A model generated the notes under the pieces. The model made no database searches, had not been told where the DNA came from, and was given only the letters and a program-made list of their open reading frames with translations. A stretch of 64,000 bases of DNA from an uncultured Lachnospiraceae bacterium (GTDB lineage Bacteria > Bacillota > Clostridia > Lachnospirales > Lachnospiraceae), in NCBI GenBank assembly GCA_910586755.1, contig CAJUJM010000061.1, forward strand, positions 1 to 64,000, in the 5' to 3' direction. This document shows positions 26,149 through 36,039 of this stretch, piece by piece; positions within the stretch are counted from its first letter, which is position 1; every line of letters starts with the position of its first letter. The position numbers were made by a program, and so were the translations under genes.

Positions 26149-27828
26149 TTATCTCTTTATCATACCAAAATATTCCAGTGCTTCTCTAATCATCCTCTCT
26201 TTCTCCTCTGGACAGTTGGGAACTTTGTTTCCCTCTGTCTTGGGTTTATTAAAGTTCTCGCCTACATCTAAGCCACACTTTTTCTTGATTTGCGCTATGT
26301 ACAGATGTGACACTTTTGTTTGATAATGCTCCCACACATAATCTTTAATTTCCTGATAGGTTGCTGTGCCGATGCATTCTCGCCTATCTGCTTCGCTTAG
26401 GTCAATTTCTATCTCAATCTTGGTGGATTTGCCTCCTGATTTTTTACGCGACAAAAGTACGCACGTTTCTACATTCCCAGTCCCCGGAAACATATCCACT
26501 GCACAAACCTTCTCCACCGCATACCCCATTTCCTGAAACGTCACCAAATCCCTTACCAAGCTGGTTGGCTTACAGGAAATATAGACGATTCTTGGAACCT
26601 GGTAGGCGATGATTTTGGGCAGGGCCTTGGGGTGGATGCCGTCACGAGGCGGATCCACTACGATAAGATCTGGTTTTTCCTCTACATTGTCAATCACTTT
26701 TAGCACGTCCCCGGCGATAAACCGGCAATTGGTAAGGCCGTTGAGTTCTGCGTTGATTCTGGCGGCAGCCACAGCCTCTTCTACAATTTCCACACCCACT
26801 ACCGTTTGAGCCACCGGGGCCAGGATCTGGGCGATGGTGCCGGTTCCGCTGTACAGGTCGAATACCACTTTATCTTTTGTTTCCCCCACATAGCTGCGGG
26901 CGGTCTCATAAAGGACTTCGGCGCCCAGAGAATTGGTCTGGAAAAAGGAAAAGGGAGAAATTTTAAATTTCAGGCCCAGCAGTTCCTCATAGAAATAGTC
27001 TCTTCCATAAAGAATATCGGTGCGGTCGCTTTGAACCACATCTGCCAGGCTGTCATTTACAGTGTGAAGAATTCCGGACAGGGTTCCGTCCAGAGGAAGT
27101 GCCAAAACCGCTTCTTTCCAGCCTTCCAAAAGCTCTGTCTCCTGCTCATCCATCTGGCTGCTGGTAACCAAAACCACCAGGATCTCTCCGGTTTTTACAG
27201 CCCGGCGAACCAACAGATGGCGCAGATATCCTGTATGGGCTAATTTTTTGTAAAAGTCAATGTTGTTTCTGGAAAAATACTCTTTTGTGGCTGTTAAAAG
27301 CTTTCGGAAATCCGGATGAATAATGCGGCATTCCGGGGTGGATACGATATCGTAAAAGCTTCCCCTCTTGTGCATCCCCAGGGACAAAGGCCCGCCTTTG
27401 AATTCATCTCCAAAGGAAAATTCCATTTTATTGCGGTATCCTTCTGCCAAAGGGCTGGCCTTAATCCCCTGAAATTCATAATCCGGATTGGTACAGACGC
27501 TGTCAATCAGCTCTTTTACCTGTCTTTCTTTGATAACAAGCTGCTCTTCATAAGGCAGGCTTTGGTAAAGGCAGCCGCCGCACATTTCAAAATGGGGGCA
27601 CACCTGCTTTTCCCAGCTTTCCCTGTCCCATTCTATGGGAGAGCGCTCTAACACCTCTAAAAGCCGTCCCTCTGCTTTTCCTTTCCGGTTTTTGCTTACC
27701 ACAAAGCGGATTTTCTGGCCCGGAAGGGCATTTTTTATTACTGCTTTTTCTCCGTCTATCTCCACAATCCCTTTATTTGGAAATTGAATTTTATTTACAG
27801 TGGCTTCTAATATTGTTCCCTTTTTCAC
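26149..27828 (-). CDS. rlmD: 23S rRNA uracil-C5 methyltransferase with element-derived tail
   Basis: RlmD/RumA-family enzyme that makes 5-methyluridine in 23S rRNA. Domains: TRAM at residues about 1-60; cysteines CPHFEMCGGC for the iron-sulfur cluster near 77-86; SAM motif DLYSGTGT; and the catalytic Cys in YISCKPTSLVRDL. Start is GTG 27828 after AAGGAG. Typical family members end soon after a NVETCVLLSR-like motif, but here about 90 residues follow (ATYQEIKDYVWEHY...CGLDVGENF). Their DNA is AT-rich like the adjoining island. This suggests the original 3' end was replaced when the island integrated. The enzyme core is intact. Confidence 0.92.
   Translation of the reverse strand: MKKGTILEATVNKIQFPNKGIVEIDGEKAVIKNALPGQKIRFVVSKNRKGKAEGRLLEVLERSPIEWDRESWEKQVCPHFEMCGGCLYQSLPYEEQLVIKERQVKELIDSVCTNPDYEFQGIKASPLAEGYRNKMEFSFGDEFKGGPLSLGMHKRGSFYDIVSTPECRIIHPDFRKLLTATKEYFSRNNIDFYKKLAHTGYLRHLLVRRAVKTGEILVVLVTSSQMDEQETELLEGWKEAVLALPLDGTLSGILHTVNDSLADVVQSDRTDILYGRDYFYEELLGLKFKISPFSFFQTNSLGAEVLYETARSYVGETKDKVVFDLYSGTGTIAQILAPVAQTVVGVEIVEEAVAAARINAELNGLTNCRFIAGDVLKVIDNVEEKPDLIVVDPPRDGIHPKALPKIIAYQVPRIVYISCKPTSLVRDLVTFQEMGYAVEKVCAVDMFPGTGNVETCVLLSRKKSGGKSTKIEIEIDLSEADRRECIGTATYQEIKDYVWEHYQTKVSHLYIAQIKKKCGLDVGENFNKPKTEGNKVPNCPEEKERMIREALEYFGMIKR
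26457..26475. other. Candidate attachment site of the island in rlmD
   Basis: This 19-bp segment encodes the NVETCV motif at the end of the methyltransferase core, where base composition changes. The 3' end of rumA/rlmD is a known integration target of Firmicutes integrative elements. The partner copy would lie left of the window. Exact core bases cannot be set from one end. Confidence 0.4.
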
Positions 27829-27937
27829 TTGATCTGCTCCTTATACTGGGTTTTTTCGTTTTCGCTATGTATGATGATTTACATAAGGAAGGGCTTGCAT
27901 TCTTTATCTGCTGGGGACGCCCTTGTTCACTGAGGGT

Positions 27938-27966
27938 ATTATAACCGTGTGGGACTGGTTTTTCAA
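27938..27966 (-). promoter_or_regulatory. Sigma-A-type promoter of rlmD
   Basis: On the minus strand TTGAAA (27961-27966), 17 bases, then TATAAT (27938-27943). The start codon lies 110 bases downstream. Confidence 0.7.
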
Positions 27967-27995
27967 GGAAAACGTGCGCCGCCGGGCGTACCATC

Positions 27996-28038
27996 AAAAA
28001 AGCCCTGGGCTTTGTCTCTCAAAGACATTCCCAGGGCT
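27996..28038 (-). terminator. Rho-independent terminator
   Basis: AGCCCTGGG (28001-28009) pairs with CCCAGGGCT (28030-28038); on the minus strand the stem is followed by six T. It serves the acidic-tailed membrane protein gene. Confidence 0.88.
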
Positions 28039-28056
28039 CTCTTCCATTTTTGAAAT

Positions 28057-28389
28057 TTATGCTTCTGCTTCCTCTGCAGCTGCCTCTTTTGCTGCCGGAG
28101 CACTCTCTTCTTCCTCATCCTCGAAGAAGTCGTCATCGAAATCATCGTCGAAGTCGTCCTCAAAATCTTCCAGATAATCCGGTGTGAAGAAACGATATAC
28201 TGCGTATGCAATTCCTGCTACTGCTGCTACTGCGCCGATAATAGCCAGTATCCATAAAATACAATTTTTCTTCTTTTCTTCCTCTTCCTTTTTATGAAGA
28301 AGATCGCTTAATCTGCTGGTAGTCATCATCTCTTCCATGCGGGCCAGGGCTTCCTTTGCCTCTTTTCCCATTAAATCAAATTTGTTCAT
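28057..28389 (-). CDS. Small membrane protein with acidic tail
   Basis: A 110-residue protein: a charged helical N-terminus (KEAKEALARMEEMMTTSRLSDLL, then a Glu/Lys run), one transmembrane helix at about residues 43-67, and a very acidic Asp/Glu/Phe-rich tail followed by Ala/Glu repeats. The amphipathic N-terminal helix plus one membrane span plus acidic tail resembles small Lachnospiraceae membrane proteins of unknown role. It is monocistronic between pcrA and rlmD. Confidence 0.75.
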   Translation of the reverse strand: MNKFDLMGKEAKEALARMEEMMTTSRLSDLLHKKEEEEKKKNCILWILAIIGAVAAVAGIAYAVYRFFTPDYLEDFEDDFDDDFDDDFFEDEEEESAPAAKEAAAEEAEA

Positions 28390-28518
28390 AGTGGCACGTC
28401 CTTTCTCTATCTGATTCCTTATGGCAATCTGTTTGTTCTTAGTATATCATTAAATGACTATTTTTTCTATCTTATTTTATACAAAATTGCGAAAAAAATG
28501 CGGACTTCTTTTATATCT

Positions 28519-30912
28519 TTACAGTTTCTTAAGCTTGGCAAAGGAAGCAAACATTTTTTTGACTCCTGCTCCGTCAAAGTCAACAGTTACTTCAAAGTCT
28601 TTTCCTCCATCCCGGATGGCGGTAACCGTTCCATCGCCAAACTTGATGTGACGGACCCGGTCTCCTTCTGCATAATCCAAGGCTCCTGCCTTCTCTACTG
28701 TAAAGGCTTTCCCAAAGCCGGGCGTTGCAGCCGGTGAGGCGGTTTTGGATGCATAGGCATTGTGGGATCCGGCGCTGAATCCACCGCCAAAGCCGCCGCC
28801 CAGTGTGCCGCCGCTTCTCCCCCAGCCTCTTGCCCCGCTCTCTTCTCTGAGCTTTCCGTTTTGACTGTCAGAGCCCCAGGCGCGGTTTCCTTCTTTGTTC
28901 CAGGATTTTGATGTCCCGTCTTCCCAGGGAAGACCGCTGTCGTCAAAATCATCCTGCCTGCTTTCCCAGCCCGCAAGCCTGGGCTCCAGCAGTTCTTTAT
29001 CTAAATATTCCTCCGGGATCTCTTCTATAAACCGGCTGGCTTTGGAGTACCTGGTTTCTCCGTTAATCATACGCATCCTGGCTCCGGTCATTACCAATTC
29101 TTCTTTTGCCCTGGTAATTCCCACATAGCACAGACGGCGCTCTTCTTCCAGCTCGGATTTGTCATCAGAAGAAATGGACATCATTCCCGGGAAAAGCCCG
29201 TCCTCCAGACCGGCCAGGTAAACCAGAGGGAACTCCAGACCTTTGGCGCTGTGAAGAGTCATGAGAGTCACCCGTTCCTCCGAATCATCCATCCGGTCTA
29301 TATCTGCCACCAGAGCCACTTCTTCCAGAAATTCCTCCAGGGTAGGATTTTCGCTGCCGTCTTCGTAGCTCACGGCCTTGTTGATTAATTCCTCAATGTT
29401 TTCTAAACGGGTCTCGGATTCTACTTCGCCCTCTGCCTCCAGCTCCTTTTGGTAGCCTGTGTCTTCCAAAATTGCCCCGATTAATTCCTTAATGGTATAG
29501 TTTTCCTCTGTTATCATACGGCGAAGATCTTCTATCTGTTTGGTAAACACGCCTATTTTCCCGGCCGCCTTTCCAATATCCGGGACCATTCTGGCTTCTT
29601 CCAGAGCGTCATAAATACTTAATCCATGTTCTGACGCAAAAGCAGTTACCCGTCCTATGGTAGTGGCTCCGATTCCTCTCTTGGGCACATTAATAATCCG
29701 CAATACAGCCAGATCATCTACCGCGTTGGATATGGTTTTTAAATAGGCTAAAATGTCCTTGATTTCTTTTCTCTGGTAAAAGTTGACGCCGCCTACCAGC
29801 CGGTAAGGAATATTGTGGGCAATGCACCGTTCCTCCAAAAGGCGGGACTGGGCATTGGTGCGGTACAATACTGCCATGTCTTTCCAGGGCCTGCCGGTGT
29901 TTTTTATGGATCTGGCAATGGCCTCTGCTTCTTCGTCAGCAGTATTATACTGACGGATCTTTACCAGGTTTCCTTCCCCATTGGCGGTCCACAGAGTTTT
30001 ATCTTTTCTGTCCCGGTTGTGGCGGATTACCTGATTGGCGGCGTTTAAAATGTTTTGGGTGGATCGGTAATTCTGCTCCAGCTTGATTACCTTTGCGCCG
30101 GGAAACGCTTCTTCAAAATCCAGAATATTCCGGACGTCAGCTCCCCGGAATTTGTAGATAGACTGGTCGTCGTCTCCTACTACGCAGAGGTTCCGGTACT
30201 TTTTTGCTAAAAGGCTTACCAGCTTAAACTGGGCATAGTTGGTGTCCTGATATTCATCTACCATTATGTAGCGAAATCTTTCCTGGTAGTAGTCCAGGAT
30301 GTCATCGTTGTTTTGAAAAAGTTCTACGGTTTTTACAATTAAGTCGTCAAAGTCCAGCGCGTTGTTCTTTTTCAGTTCATCCTGATAGGCTTTGTAAATC
30401 TGGGCAATCTTTTTCTGGCGCATCTCCGCCCCTGCGTTAAGTTCCATTTCCTCCGGAGTTATCAGCTGATCTTTGGCTGATGAGATGTGATTTAGCATAG
30501 CCCGTTCTTTGTAGAGCTTGGTGTCCACATCCAGTTTTTTTAATACTTGCTTCATCAGGGTTTTCTGATCATCGCTGTCATATATGGTAAAATTTCCGGT
30601 GTATCCCAGAGCTTCAATATGGCGGCGCAGAATCCGCACACAGGAGGAATGAAAGGTGCTGACCCAAACGCTTTCTGCTCCAAAGCTTACCAGCTTATCT
30701 ACACGCTCCCGCATTTCTCCGGCTGCCTTGTTGGTAAAGGTAATGGCCATGATGTTCCAGGGGTTCACACCTTTTTCCTCTATTAAATAGGCTACCCTGT
30801 GGGTAAGGACTCTGGTTTTTCCGGAGCCGGCTCCCGCAAGGACTAAAAGAGGCCCTTCTGTGCAGAATACTGCTTCTTTCTGGGCCGGGTTTAAGGTATC
30901 GTAAATGCTCAT
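28519..30912 (-). CDS. pcrA: ATP-dependent DNA helicase PcrA/UvrD
   Basis: Superfamily 1A 3'-5' helicase for DNA repair and rolling-circle replication. The ATG at 30912 is chosen because AAGGAG lies 8 bases upstream and the protein then begins MSIYDTLNPAQKEAV, the usual N-terminus; an upstream open extension has no site. It has 797 residues. Walker A is GAGSGKT near residue 30; VDEYQDTN is the Walker B motif; QNYRST and TLHSAKGLEFP are later helicase motifs. A Gly-rich linker is followed by a Tudor-like C-terminal domain (GDRVRHIKFGDGTVT) that binds RNA polymerase in other PcrA proteins. Confidence 0.96.
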   Translation of the reverse strand: MSIYDTLNPAQKEAVFCTEGPLLVLAGAGSGKTRVLTHRVAYLIEEKGVNPWNIMAITFTNKAAGEMRERVDKLVSFGAESVWVSTFHSSCVRILRRHIEALGYTGNFTIYDSDDQKTLMKQVLKKLDVDTKLYKERAMLNHISSAKDQLITPEEMELNAGAEMRQKKIAQIYKAYQDELKKNNALDFDDLIVKTVELFQNNDDILDYYQERFRYIMVDEYQDTNYAQFKLVSLLAKKYRNLCVVGDDDQSIYKFRGADVRNILDFEEAFPGAKVIKLEQNYRSTQNILNAANQVIRHNRDRKDKTLWTANGEGNLVKIRQYNTADEEAEAIARSIKNTGRPWKDMAVLYRTNAQSRLLEERCIAHNIPYRLVGGVNFYQRKEIKDILAYLKTISNAVDDLAVLRIINVPKRGIGATTIGRVTAFASEHGLSIYDALEEARMVPDIGKAAGKIGVFTKQIEDLRRMITEENYTIKELIGAILEDTGYQKELEAEGEVESETRLENIEELINKAVSYEDGSENPTLEEFLEEVALVADIDRMDDSEERVTLMTLHSAKGLEFPLVYLAGLEDGLFPGMMSISSDDKSELEEERRLCYVGITRAKEELVMTGARMRMINGETRYSKASRFIEEIPEEYLDKELLEPRLAGWESRQDDFDDSGLPWEDGTSKSWNKEGNRAWGSDSQNGKLREESGARGWGRSGGTLGGGFGGGFSAGSHNAYASKTASPAATPGFGKAFTVEKAGALDYAEGDRVRHIKFGDGTVTAIRDGGKDFEVTVDFDGAGVKKMFASFAKLKKL

Positions 30913-31062
30913 AAACTGCTCCTTGTCTGTAAGTGTTTCGTGGACATTATACCACATCTCTTGCGCTTGAACCAGTGTTTTATATTTTTCACCTTTAGAC
31001 TTTTCTATTGATTTTAGCCAGCTTGCCTCCGTAACACCGAAAAAATAAAATTCTTTTTCCTC

Positions 31063-31091
31063 TTGCCATCTAGTTTTGAATACTATATAAT
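31063..31091 (+). promoter_or_regulatory. Sigma-A-type promoter of the DUF1836 gene
   Basis: TTGCCA (31063-31068), 17 bases, TATAAT (31086-31091). The start codon follows 20 bases later behind AGAGGTG. Confidence 0.75.
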
Positions 31092-31110
31092 AAAGCAAAG
31101 AGGTGACAAC

Positions 31111-31728
31111 ATGAGCAAAACCAATGAAGAACGTTTAAAAAAGCTGTTTGTCCGGCTGGATTCTATGTCCTATATTAAACCGGATACTATTCCGGATATT
31201 CCTTTATATATGGATCAGGTGACCACCTTTATGGATGAACATCTTGGGCATACCAAGCGCTATCCCGATGACAAGGTTTTAACCAAAACCATGATTAACA
31301 ACTACGCAAAAAATAACCTTCTGCCTCCTCCGGTGAAGAAGAAGTATTCCAAAGAGCATATGTTAATGTTGATTTTCATCTACTACTTTAAGAATCTTCT
31401 CTCTTTTAACGATATTGAGGAATTATTCCGCCCCATTACAGGGGAGCATTTTGACAATCTGTCCGGTCTTTCTCTGGAAAAGATTTACAATGAGGTTTTC
31501 GCCTTAGAACACGGTCAAATGGAGAATTTAAAGGCTGATGTAAAGGAAAAATTCAACCTGGCTACCCGGACCTTTCAGGACGCTGCTCCCGAAGATCAGG
31601 AGTATCTTCAGTTATTTGCCTTTATCTGTGAACTTTCTTTTGATGTGTATTTAAAGAATCAGATGATCGAAATGCTGACCGACCAGCTGAGGGAAGAGCA
31701 TGGTGATTCTTCTAAAAAGAAAAAGTGA
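31111..31728 (+). CDS. DUF1836-family protein
   Basis: A 205-residue protein matching the clostridial DUF1836 pattern: PDTIPDIPLYMDQVTTFMDEHL, then RYPDDKVLTKTMINNYAKNNLLPPPVKKKYSKEHMLMLIFIYYFKNLLS. The central part looks like a MerR-type helix-turn-helix, so a DNA-binding or regulatory role is likely but untested. The start ATG 31111 is fixed by AGAGGTG. It is divergent from pcrA and converges on the yerC-like gene. Confidence 0.85.
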   Translation: MSKTNEERLKKLFVRLDSMSYIKPDTIPDIPLYMDQVTTFMDEHLGHTKRYPDDKVLTKTMINNYAKNNLLPPPVKKKYSKEHMLMLIFIYYFKNLLSFNDIEELFRPITGEHFDNLSGLSLEKIYNEVFALEHGQMENLKADVKEKFNLATRTFQDAAPEDQEYLQLFAFICELSFDVYLKNQMIEMLTDQLREEHGDSSKKKK

Positions 31729-31754
31729 TGTCAAACCCAAACGTAAATTAAGAA

Positions 31755-31784
31755 GACCCGGTCTTATTCGGCCGGGTCCTTTTC
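31755..31784. terminator. Bidirectional terminator with stop codon in its loop
   Basis: GACCCGG and CCGGGTC (7 pairs) with a 10-base loop. T-rich flanks occur on both sides. The stop of the yerC-like gene (31764-31766) is inside the loop. Confidence 0.75.
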
Positions 31785-32066
31785 CTCTAATCTTGCAAAT
31801 ACCATATCATATCCGTCATTTCCATAATTCAGGGAGCGGTTCACACGGCTGATGGTGGCAGTGGAGGCCCCTGTTTTTTCAGCAATCTCCAGATAAGTCT
31901 TACCCTCCCGCAGCATCTTGGCCACCTCATAGCGCTGAGACAGGGAAAGCAGCTCATTGATGGTGCACACATCCTCAAAAAAAATGTAACATTCTTCTGG
32001 TGACTTTAATGTTAAAATAGCCTGAAATAAGTGGCTGACAGCTTCTGTTCTAAGTTTTTTATTCAT
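31764..32066 (-). CDS. yerC: YerC/YecD-family TrpR-like regulator
   Basis: A 100-residue helix-turn-helix protein of the TrpR-related YerC/YecD family. Visible features are the N-terminal helical part (LFQAILTLKSPEECYIFFEDVCTINEL), the segment SLSQRYEVAKMLREGKTYLEIAEKTGASTATISRVNRSL that contains the HTH, and the C-terminal GNDGYDMVFARL. Targets of this family are not established here. It is monocistronic; its stop lies in the shared terminator. Confidence 0.9.
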   Translation of the reverse strand: MNKKLRTEAVSHLFQAILTLKSPEECYIFFEDVCTINELLSLSQRYEVAKMLREGKTYLEIAEKTGASTATISRVNRSLNYGNDGYDMVFARLEEKDPAE

Positions 32067-32145
32067 GAATTGACGCCCCTTTTGACCTTCATTTTCCTAT
32101 GTTGCTATTTTAGCATACTAAAGTTTGAAAGTCCACAGTTTTAAC

Positions 32146-32958
32146 TTAAGAAAGCAGGAATTTTTCTACTACCAGAGCCACTCCATCTTCGTCATTGGAC
32201 GCGGTTATATAGTCTGCTGCTTTTCGTACCGGAAGTACAGCATTCTCCATGGCAACTCCCAGACCGGCATACTTGATCATGGTCAAGTCGTTGTAACCGT
32301 CTCCGCAGGCTATCATTTCCTCTCTTGAAAACCCTAAAAGTCCCAACAGCACCTCCAGACGCTGGGCCTTGTCAATTCCTTTGGGAAGGATTTCCAGGAA
32401 AAACGGATCGGACCGGTATACACTGAAATCTCTTCCCAGGGCTGCCTTCACTTTCGGCTCTACCGTAGACAGATATCCTGCATCATCTACCATGAGGAAT
32501 TTGGGAACCTGCAAATGCTCCACATATTCCTTCATATCCCCCATCTCCCGGACATCCATATGGTTCACTCCTGCCTCCAGCTCTACATACGGATCGTCTT
32601 TTTTTAAGGTGATAATTGTGTCTCCCTCATAAGTCAAGATATTGACCCGATGCTCCTCTGCCAGTTCCACTATCCGCCGGTTAATATTCAAAGGAAGCAG
32701 GGCGGAGGCCACTGGCTGCCCGGTGCTGCAATTGGTAATAAGGCCTCCGTTGAAAGAGAGAATATAGCTTCCGTACTTCCCCAGCTCCAGCTCCCTGGCC
32801 AAAGGCGCTACTCCCTGGGTAGGGCGGCCGGAAGCCAGAACCACAATCTTACCGCGTTTCTGGGCTTCCATCAGAGCTTCCCTGTTTCTCGGGGAAATCT
32901 TTTTCTCCCGGTTTGTCAGTGTGCCGTCCAAATCCAGCACAATCATTTTGTAATTCAT
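32146..32958 (-). CDS. Cof-type HAD-IIB phosphatase
   Basis: Haloacid dehalogenase-superfamily hydrolase, probably acting on a sugar phosphate or flavin phosphate. Motif I is VLDLDGTLT (nucleophile Asp), motif II LASGRP, motif III the Lys in the KGIDKAQRL segment, and motif IV GDGYNDLTMI. The cap domain of type IIB lies between motifs II and III. The ATG at 32958 matches the usual family start; a TTG four codons earlier behind AAGGGA is also possible. It follows the hydratase gene within 30 bases, so they are probably co-transcribed. Confidence 0.9.
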   Translation of the reverse strand: MNYKMIVLDLDGTLTNREKKISPRNREALMEAQKRGKIVVLASGRPTQGVAPLARELELGKYGSYILSFNGGLITNCSTGQPVASALLPLNINRRIVELAEEHRVNILTYEGDTIITLKKDDPYVELEAGVNHMDVREMGDMKEYVEHLQVPKFLMVDDAGYLSTVEPKVKAALGRDFSVYRSDPFFLEILPKGIDKAQRLEVLLGLLGFSREEMIACGDGYNDLTMIKYAGLGVAMENAVLPVRKAADYITASNDEDGVALVVEKFLLS

Positions 32959-32981
32959 AGTTTTACTCAATCACTTTTCCC

Positions 32982-35276
32982 TTATGCTTTTGCCCGGTTT
33001 CGGTTGTAATTAATGAGACAGCCAGCCTTGACAATCTCCCGCTCCTCCGGAGTCATATCGGTAATGAAAAGGGTAAGTTCCTTAATCTGGCTTCCTAATA
33101 CATAAGCCTTAATATTTTTCAGATCGCCATCCAGGACCTTTCGGATGCCCGGAATATAAATGTAGTCTCCTACCTGAAACTCCGGATCCCCTTCCATCTG
33201 GAAGGGCAGCATTCCCCAGTTCATCACATTGGAGCGGTAGCGCTTGGTGGCAAATTCTTTGCAGATGTTGGCAAGGCCGCCGATTACTCTCTGGCAGCTT
33301 GCCGCCTGCTCTCTGGCAGAGCCGTCGCCAGGCTTTACTGCGTAAACCATGCTTCCGATCTCCGTGTCCATCACCTTTACCGACTCATTGCCGGGGATGG
33401 TGCGAATCTGAGCAAATACGTCCTCCAGCTCAGGGTTCAGAGACAGAGGATCTTTCCCGGCCACTCTGGCCTTCTCCAGCTTGTCCACTTCTTTGGTGCG
33501 GCTTACATATTCCGGATCTCTTCTGGATAAGGTAAACTCTGCCAGTCCCAGAGGATTGGAGCGGTAGGATGAGGTCTCTCCGGAAGGAATCAGCTCGTCC
33601 GTGGTGGTCACTGCATCCATGATTCTGGAGCAGACCTTTAATAGGATATTATCAGCCAGGGGACTCATTTCCGGCCAGTCCTTAATATTGGGGCCATAAA
33701 TCAGCTCTGCCTTATTATCGCCTTTTTCAAATCCGAAATATACTCTGTGGTCATAAGAGGTCCGGTCAAATTCATAAGCCGGTACTTTTCCGAAACACTC
33801 CATCCCCTCTGCAGAAGTCAGGATACCGCCGTTAGCCGCAGTTGCCGCAATAGAGCGGGCATCCATTAAAGCCACTGCCGCCATCTGTCCGTTTCCCGGC
33901 TTGGAACCTTCCCGGTTGGGGAAGTTTCTGGTAGTGTGACGGATACTTAACCCGTTGTTGCAGGGAGTATCCCCTGCGCCAAAGCAAGGGCCGCAGAAAG
34001 CAGTACGGATAATTGCTCCCGCTGCCATCAAATCCGATACCGCCCCCTTCTTCACCAGATCCGCAAATACCGGCTGGGAAGACGGGTAAACAGCCAGTGA
34101 AAACTCATCACAGCCGCAGTTCTTGCCTCTTAAAGCATTGGCCGCCTGGATAACATTAGTATAATTGCCGCCTGCACAGCCGGCAATAATCCCCTGCTGT
34201 ACCAAAAGCTTACCGTCTTTGATCTTATCGGTTAAAGTAAAGCCGGCCTTGCCGCCGCTTATCTTCTCCCCTTCTTTTTCTACTTCTCTTAAGATGTCAG
34301 AAAGGTTTGCATTCAGCTCATCGATCTCGTAGGTGTTGCTGGGATGGAAGGGCAGGGCAATCATAGGCTTTATTGTAGATAAGTCCACATAAACACAGCC
34401 TTCATAGTAAGCCACATCCGCCGGATTTAATTCTTTATAATCATCGCCTCTGCCATGCATTGCCAGGTAAGTCCTGGTATCCTCGTCCGTCTTCCAGATG
34501 GAGGTGAGGCAGGTAGTCTCAGTAGTCATAACATCCACGCCGTTTCTAAAATCCGTGTCCATGGATGCAATGCCGGGGCCTACAAACTCCATTACCTTGT
34601 TCTTCACATAGCCGTTCTTAAATACAGCTCCGATAATGGCCAAAGCGATGTCCTGAGGGCCTACCCCTGGATTTGGCTTTCCGTCTAAGTAAATCGCAAC
34701 CACGCCGGGATAAGCCACGTCATAGGTATCACAGAGAAGCTGCTTTACCAGCTCGCCGCCGCCTTCTCCTACAGCCATTGTGCCCAAAGCGCCGTAACGG
34801 GTGTGACTGTCAGAGCCTAAAATCATCTTGCCACAGCCTGCCATCATTTCCCGCATATACTGGTGGATAACCGCAATATGGGGCGGAACATAGATGCCGC
34901 CGTATTTTTTTGCTGCGGAAAGCCCAAACATGTGATCGTCTTCATTGATCGTACCGCCTACGGCGCACAGGGTATTGTGGCAGTTGGTCAATACATAAGG
35001 AATCGGAAACTTCTCCATACCCGATGCTTTGGCAGTCTGAACAATCCCTACAAAGGTAATATCGTGGGATGCCATGGCGTCAAACCGCAGTTTTAAGTGT
35101 TCCATATCTGCCCCGGTGTTGTGGGCCTCTAAAATCGAATAGGCAATTGTTCCCTTTTTTGCTGTCTCTTTATCTGCAGCCTTTCCGGTCATAGCCTCCA
35201 CCTTTGCCGGTTCTCCTTCCGGAATCAGGGTGGAGCCGTTTACCAGATACACGCCGCCGTCATATAATGATACCAT
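32982..35276 (-). CDS. Aconitase-family hydratase
   Basis: Iron-sulfur dehydratase of the aconitase superfamily, 764 residues with the start at 35276 set by AGGAGG. Conserved features: [30 protein letters not shown] and [11 protein letters not shown], which supply the cluster cysteines and active-site residues, and a C-terminal swivel domain ([12 protein letters not shown]). Lachnospiraceae annotate this lineage as hydratase or aconitate hydratase; the true substrate (citrate or another tricarboxylate) is uncertain. It is followed by the HAD phosphatase gene. No citrate synthase or isocitrate dehydrogenase gene is nearby. Confidence 0.88.
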   Translation of the reverse strand: MVSLYDGGVYLVNGSTLIPEGEPAKVEAMTGKAADKETAKKGTIAYSILEAHNTGADMEHLKLRFDAMASHDITFVGIVQTAKASGMEKFPIPYVLTNCHNTLCAVGGTINEDDHMFGLSAAKKYGGIYVPPHIAVIHQYMREMMAGCGKMILGSDSHTRYGALGTMAVGEGGGELVKQLLCDTYDVAYPGVVAIYLDGKPNPGVGPQDIALAIIGAVFKNGYVKNKVMEFVGPGIASMDTDFRNGVDVMTTETTCLTSIWKTDEDTRTYLAMHGRGDDYKELNPADVAYYEGCVYVDLSTIKPMIALPFHPSNTYEIDELNANLSDILREVEKEGEKISGGKAGFTLTDKIKDGKLLVQQGIIAGCAGGNYTNVIQAANALRGKNCGCDEFSLAVYPSSQPVFADLVKKGAVSDLMAAGAIIRTAFCGPCFGAGDTPCNNGLSIRHTTRNFPNREGSKPGNGQMAAVALMDARSIAATAANGGILTSAEGMECFGKVPAYEFDRTSYDHRVYFGFEKGDNKAELIYGPNIKDWPEMSPLADNILLKVCSRIMDAVTTTDELIPSGETSSYRSNPLGLAEFTLSRRDPEYVSRTKEVDKLEKARVAGKDPLSLNPELEDVFAQIRTIPGNESVKVMDTEIGSMVYAVKPGDGSAREQAASCQRVIGGLANICKEFATKRYRSNVMNWGMLPFQMEGDPEFQVGDYIYIPGIRKVLDGDLKNIKAYVLGSQIKELTLFITDMTPEEREIVKAGCLINYNRNRAKA

Positions 35277-35450
35277 ATCAAATCCTCCTAGTCCGTGTAA
35301 ATTGCAAAGCAACTTCTTTATTTATAACATTAATGCGGTAAATTTACAAGAGCATACGAGAAGGAATCACCCTTTCTTCCCTCTTAACTGACACCCGCCC
35401 ACATCTTCCCACATAAGATAGAATTAGAAAATTCACCACTTGGAGGTTTT

Positions 35451-35917
35451 ATGAAACATTCTGACTTTTTAGGTTCCAGGCTGCTTTCTTTTGGCCTTGC
35501 CGCCGCTCTTACCCTGTTTACCCTCACTGCCTGCTCCCCCGGCAGCAGCAATCGCTCCGGCGATGGCAGGGAAACGGTTCCTGTTACCTTAAGCGAAGTA
35601 GCTCATTCCATATTTTATGCTCCTCAGTACGCCGCCATTGAGCTGGGATATTTCCATGAAGAGGGCATTGATTTAACCCTGGTAAATGGCGCCGGAGCCG
35701 ACAAGGTTATGACCGCTTTGGTATCCGGAGATGCAGACATCGGCTTTATGGGATCAGAGGCCAGCATCTATACCTATGCCAACGGCGCTGAGGACTATGC
35801 AGTCAACTTTGCACAGCTTACCCAGCGGGCCGGAAACTTCCTGGTGGCCAAAGAGCCGGATCCGGACTTTTCCTGGGAGAAGCTTTCCGGGGCTTCGGTT
35901 CTTGGGGGTAGGGCAGG
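35451..35917 (+). pseudogene. 5' part of substrate-binding lipoprotein gene, split by insertion
   Basis: N-terminal half of a SsuA/NMT1-like ABC substrate-binding protein. It has a signal peptide and lipobox (ALTLFTLTACS), then PVTLSEVAHSIFYAPQYAAIELGYF and DADIGFMGSEASIYTY. Reading continues a few codons into the inserted element and stops at 35939. Joining 35917 to 39591 restores an unbroken 344-residue protein (GGRAG|GMPQMVFEF). AGGAGG-type site GGAGG precedes the ATG. No permease or ATPase gene adjoins it. Confidence 0.9.
35910..35917. repeat. Left direct repeat of the minimal element (att core)
   Basis: AGGGCAGG, identical to 39583-39590. The sequence is part of host codons for Arg-Ala-Gly, as expected of a serine recombinase crossover core. 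Confidence 0.85.
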
Positions 35918-36039
35918 TGTTGCACATATATTAATGTAAATTATGAGACGCTTATGATTTTGTGTAAACGAGAGGACGGAATGATTCGTGCAAGGGGTTT
36001 TCAGAACATTAGAATACAATAGAAAATTATTACGGCATA

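Larger units (their letters stand above)
1..26475. mobile_element. AT-rich integrated island, left end outside window
   Basis: The segment is visibly richer in A+T than the DNA to its right. It carries a large serine recombinase at its left, three tyrosine recombinases in the middle, and defence and toxin cargo. Its right side meets rlmD; the conserved methyltransferase domain ends near 26457-26475 and an extra AT-rich tail follows on the island side. No relaxase, coupling protein or type IV secretion gene is visible, so within the window it is an integrated or mobilisable island and not a complete conjugative element. The left boundary is not seen. The tyrosine recombinase cluster may be a second element nested inside. 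Confidence 0.6.

Noticed and set aside
1..26475. Complete conjugative element
   Set aside because: No relaxase, coupling ATPase, VirB4 or replication gene of a known conjugation module was seen in this stretch. The left end is outside the window, so it cannot be excluded beyond it.
30913..31098. N-terminal extension of PcrA
   Set aside because: It covers the divergent promoter region. The ATG at 30912 has AAGGAG and the usual PcrA beginning.
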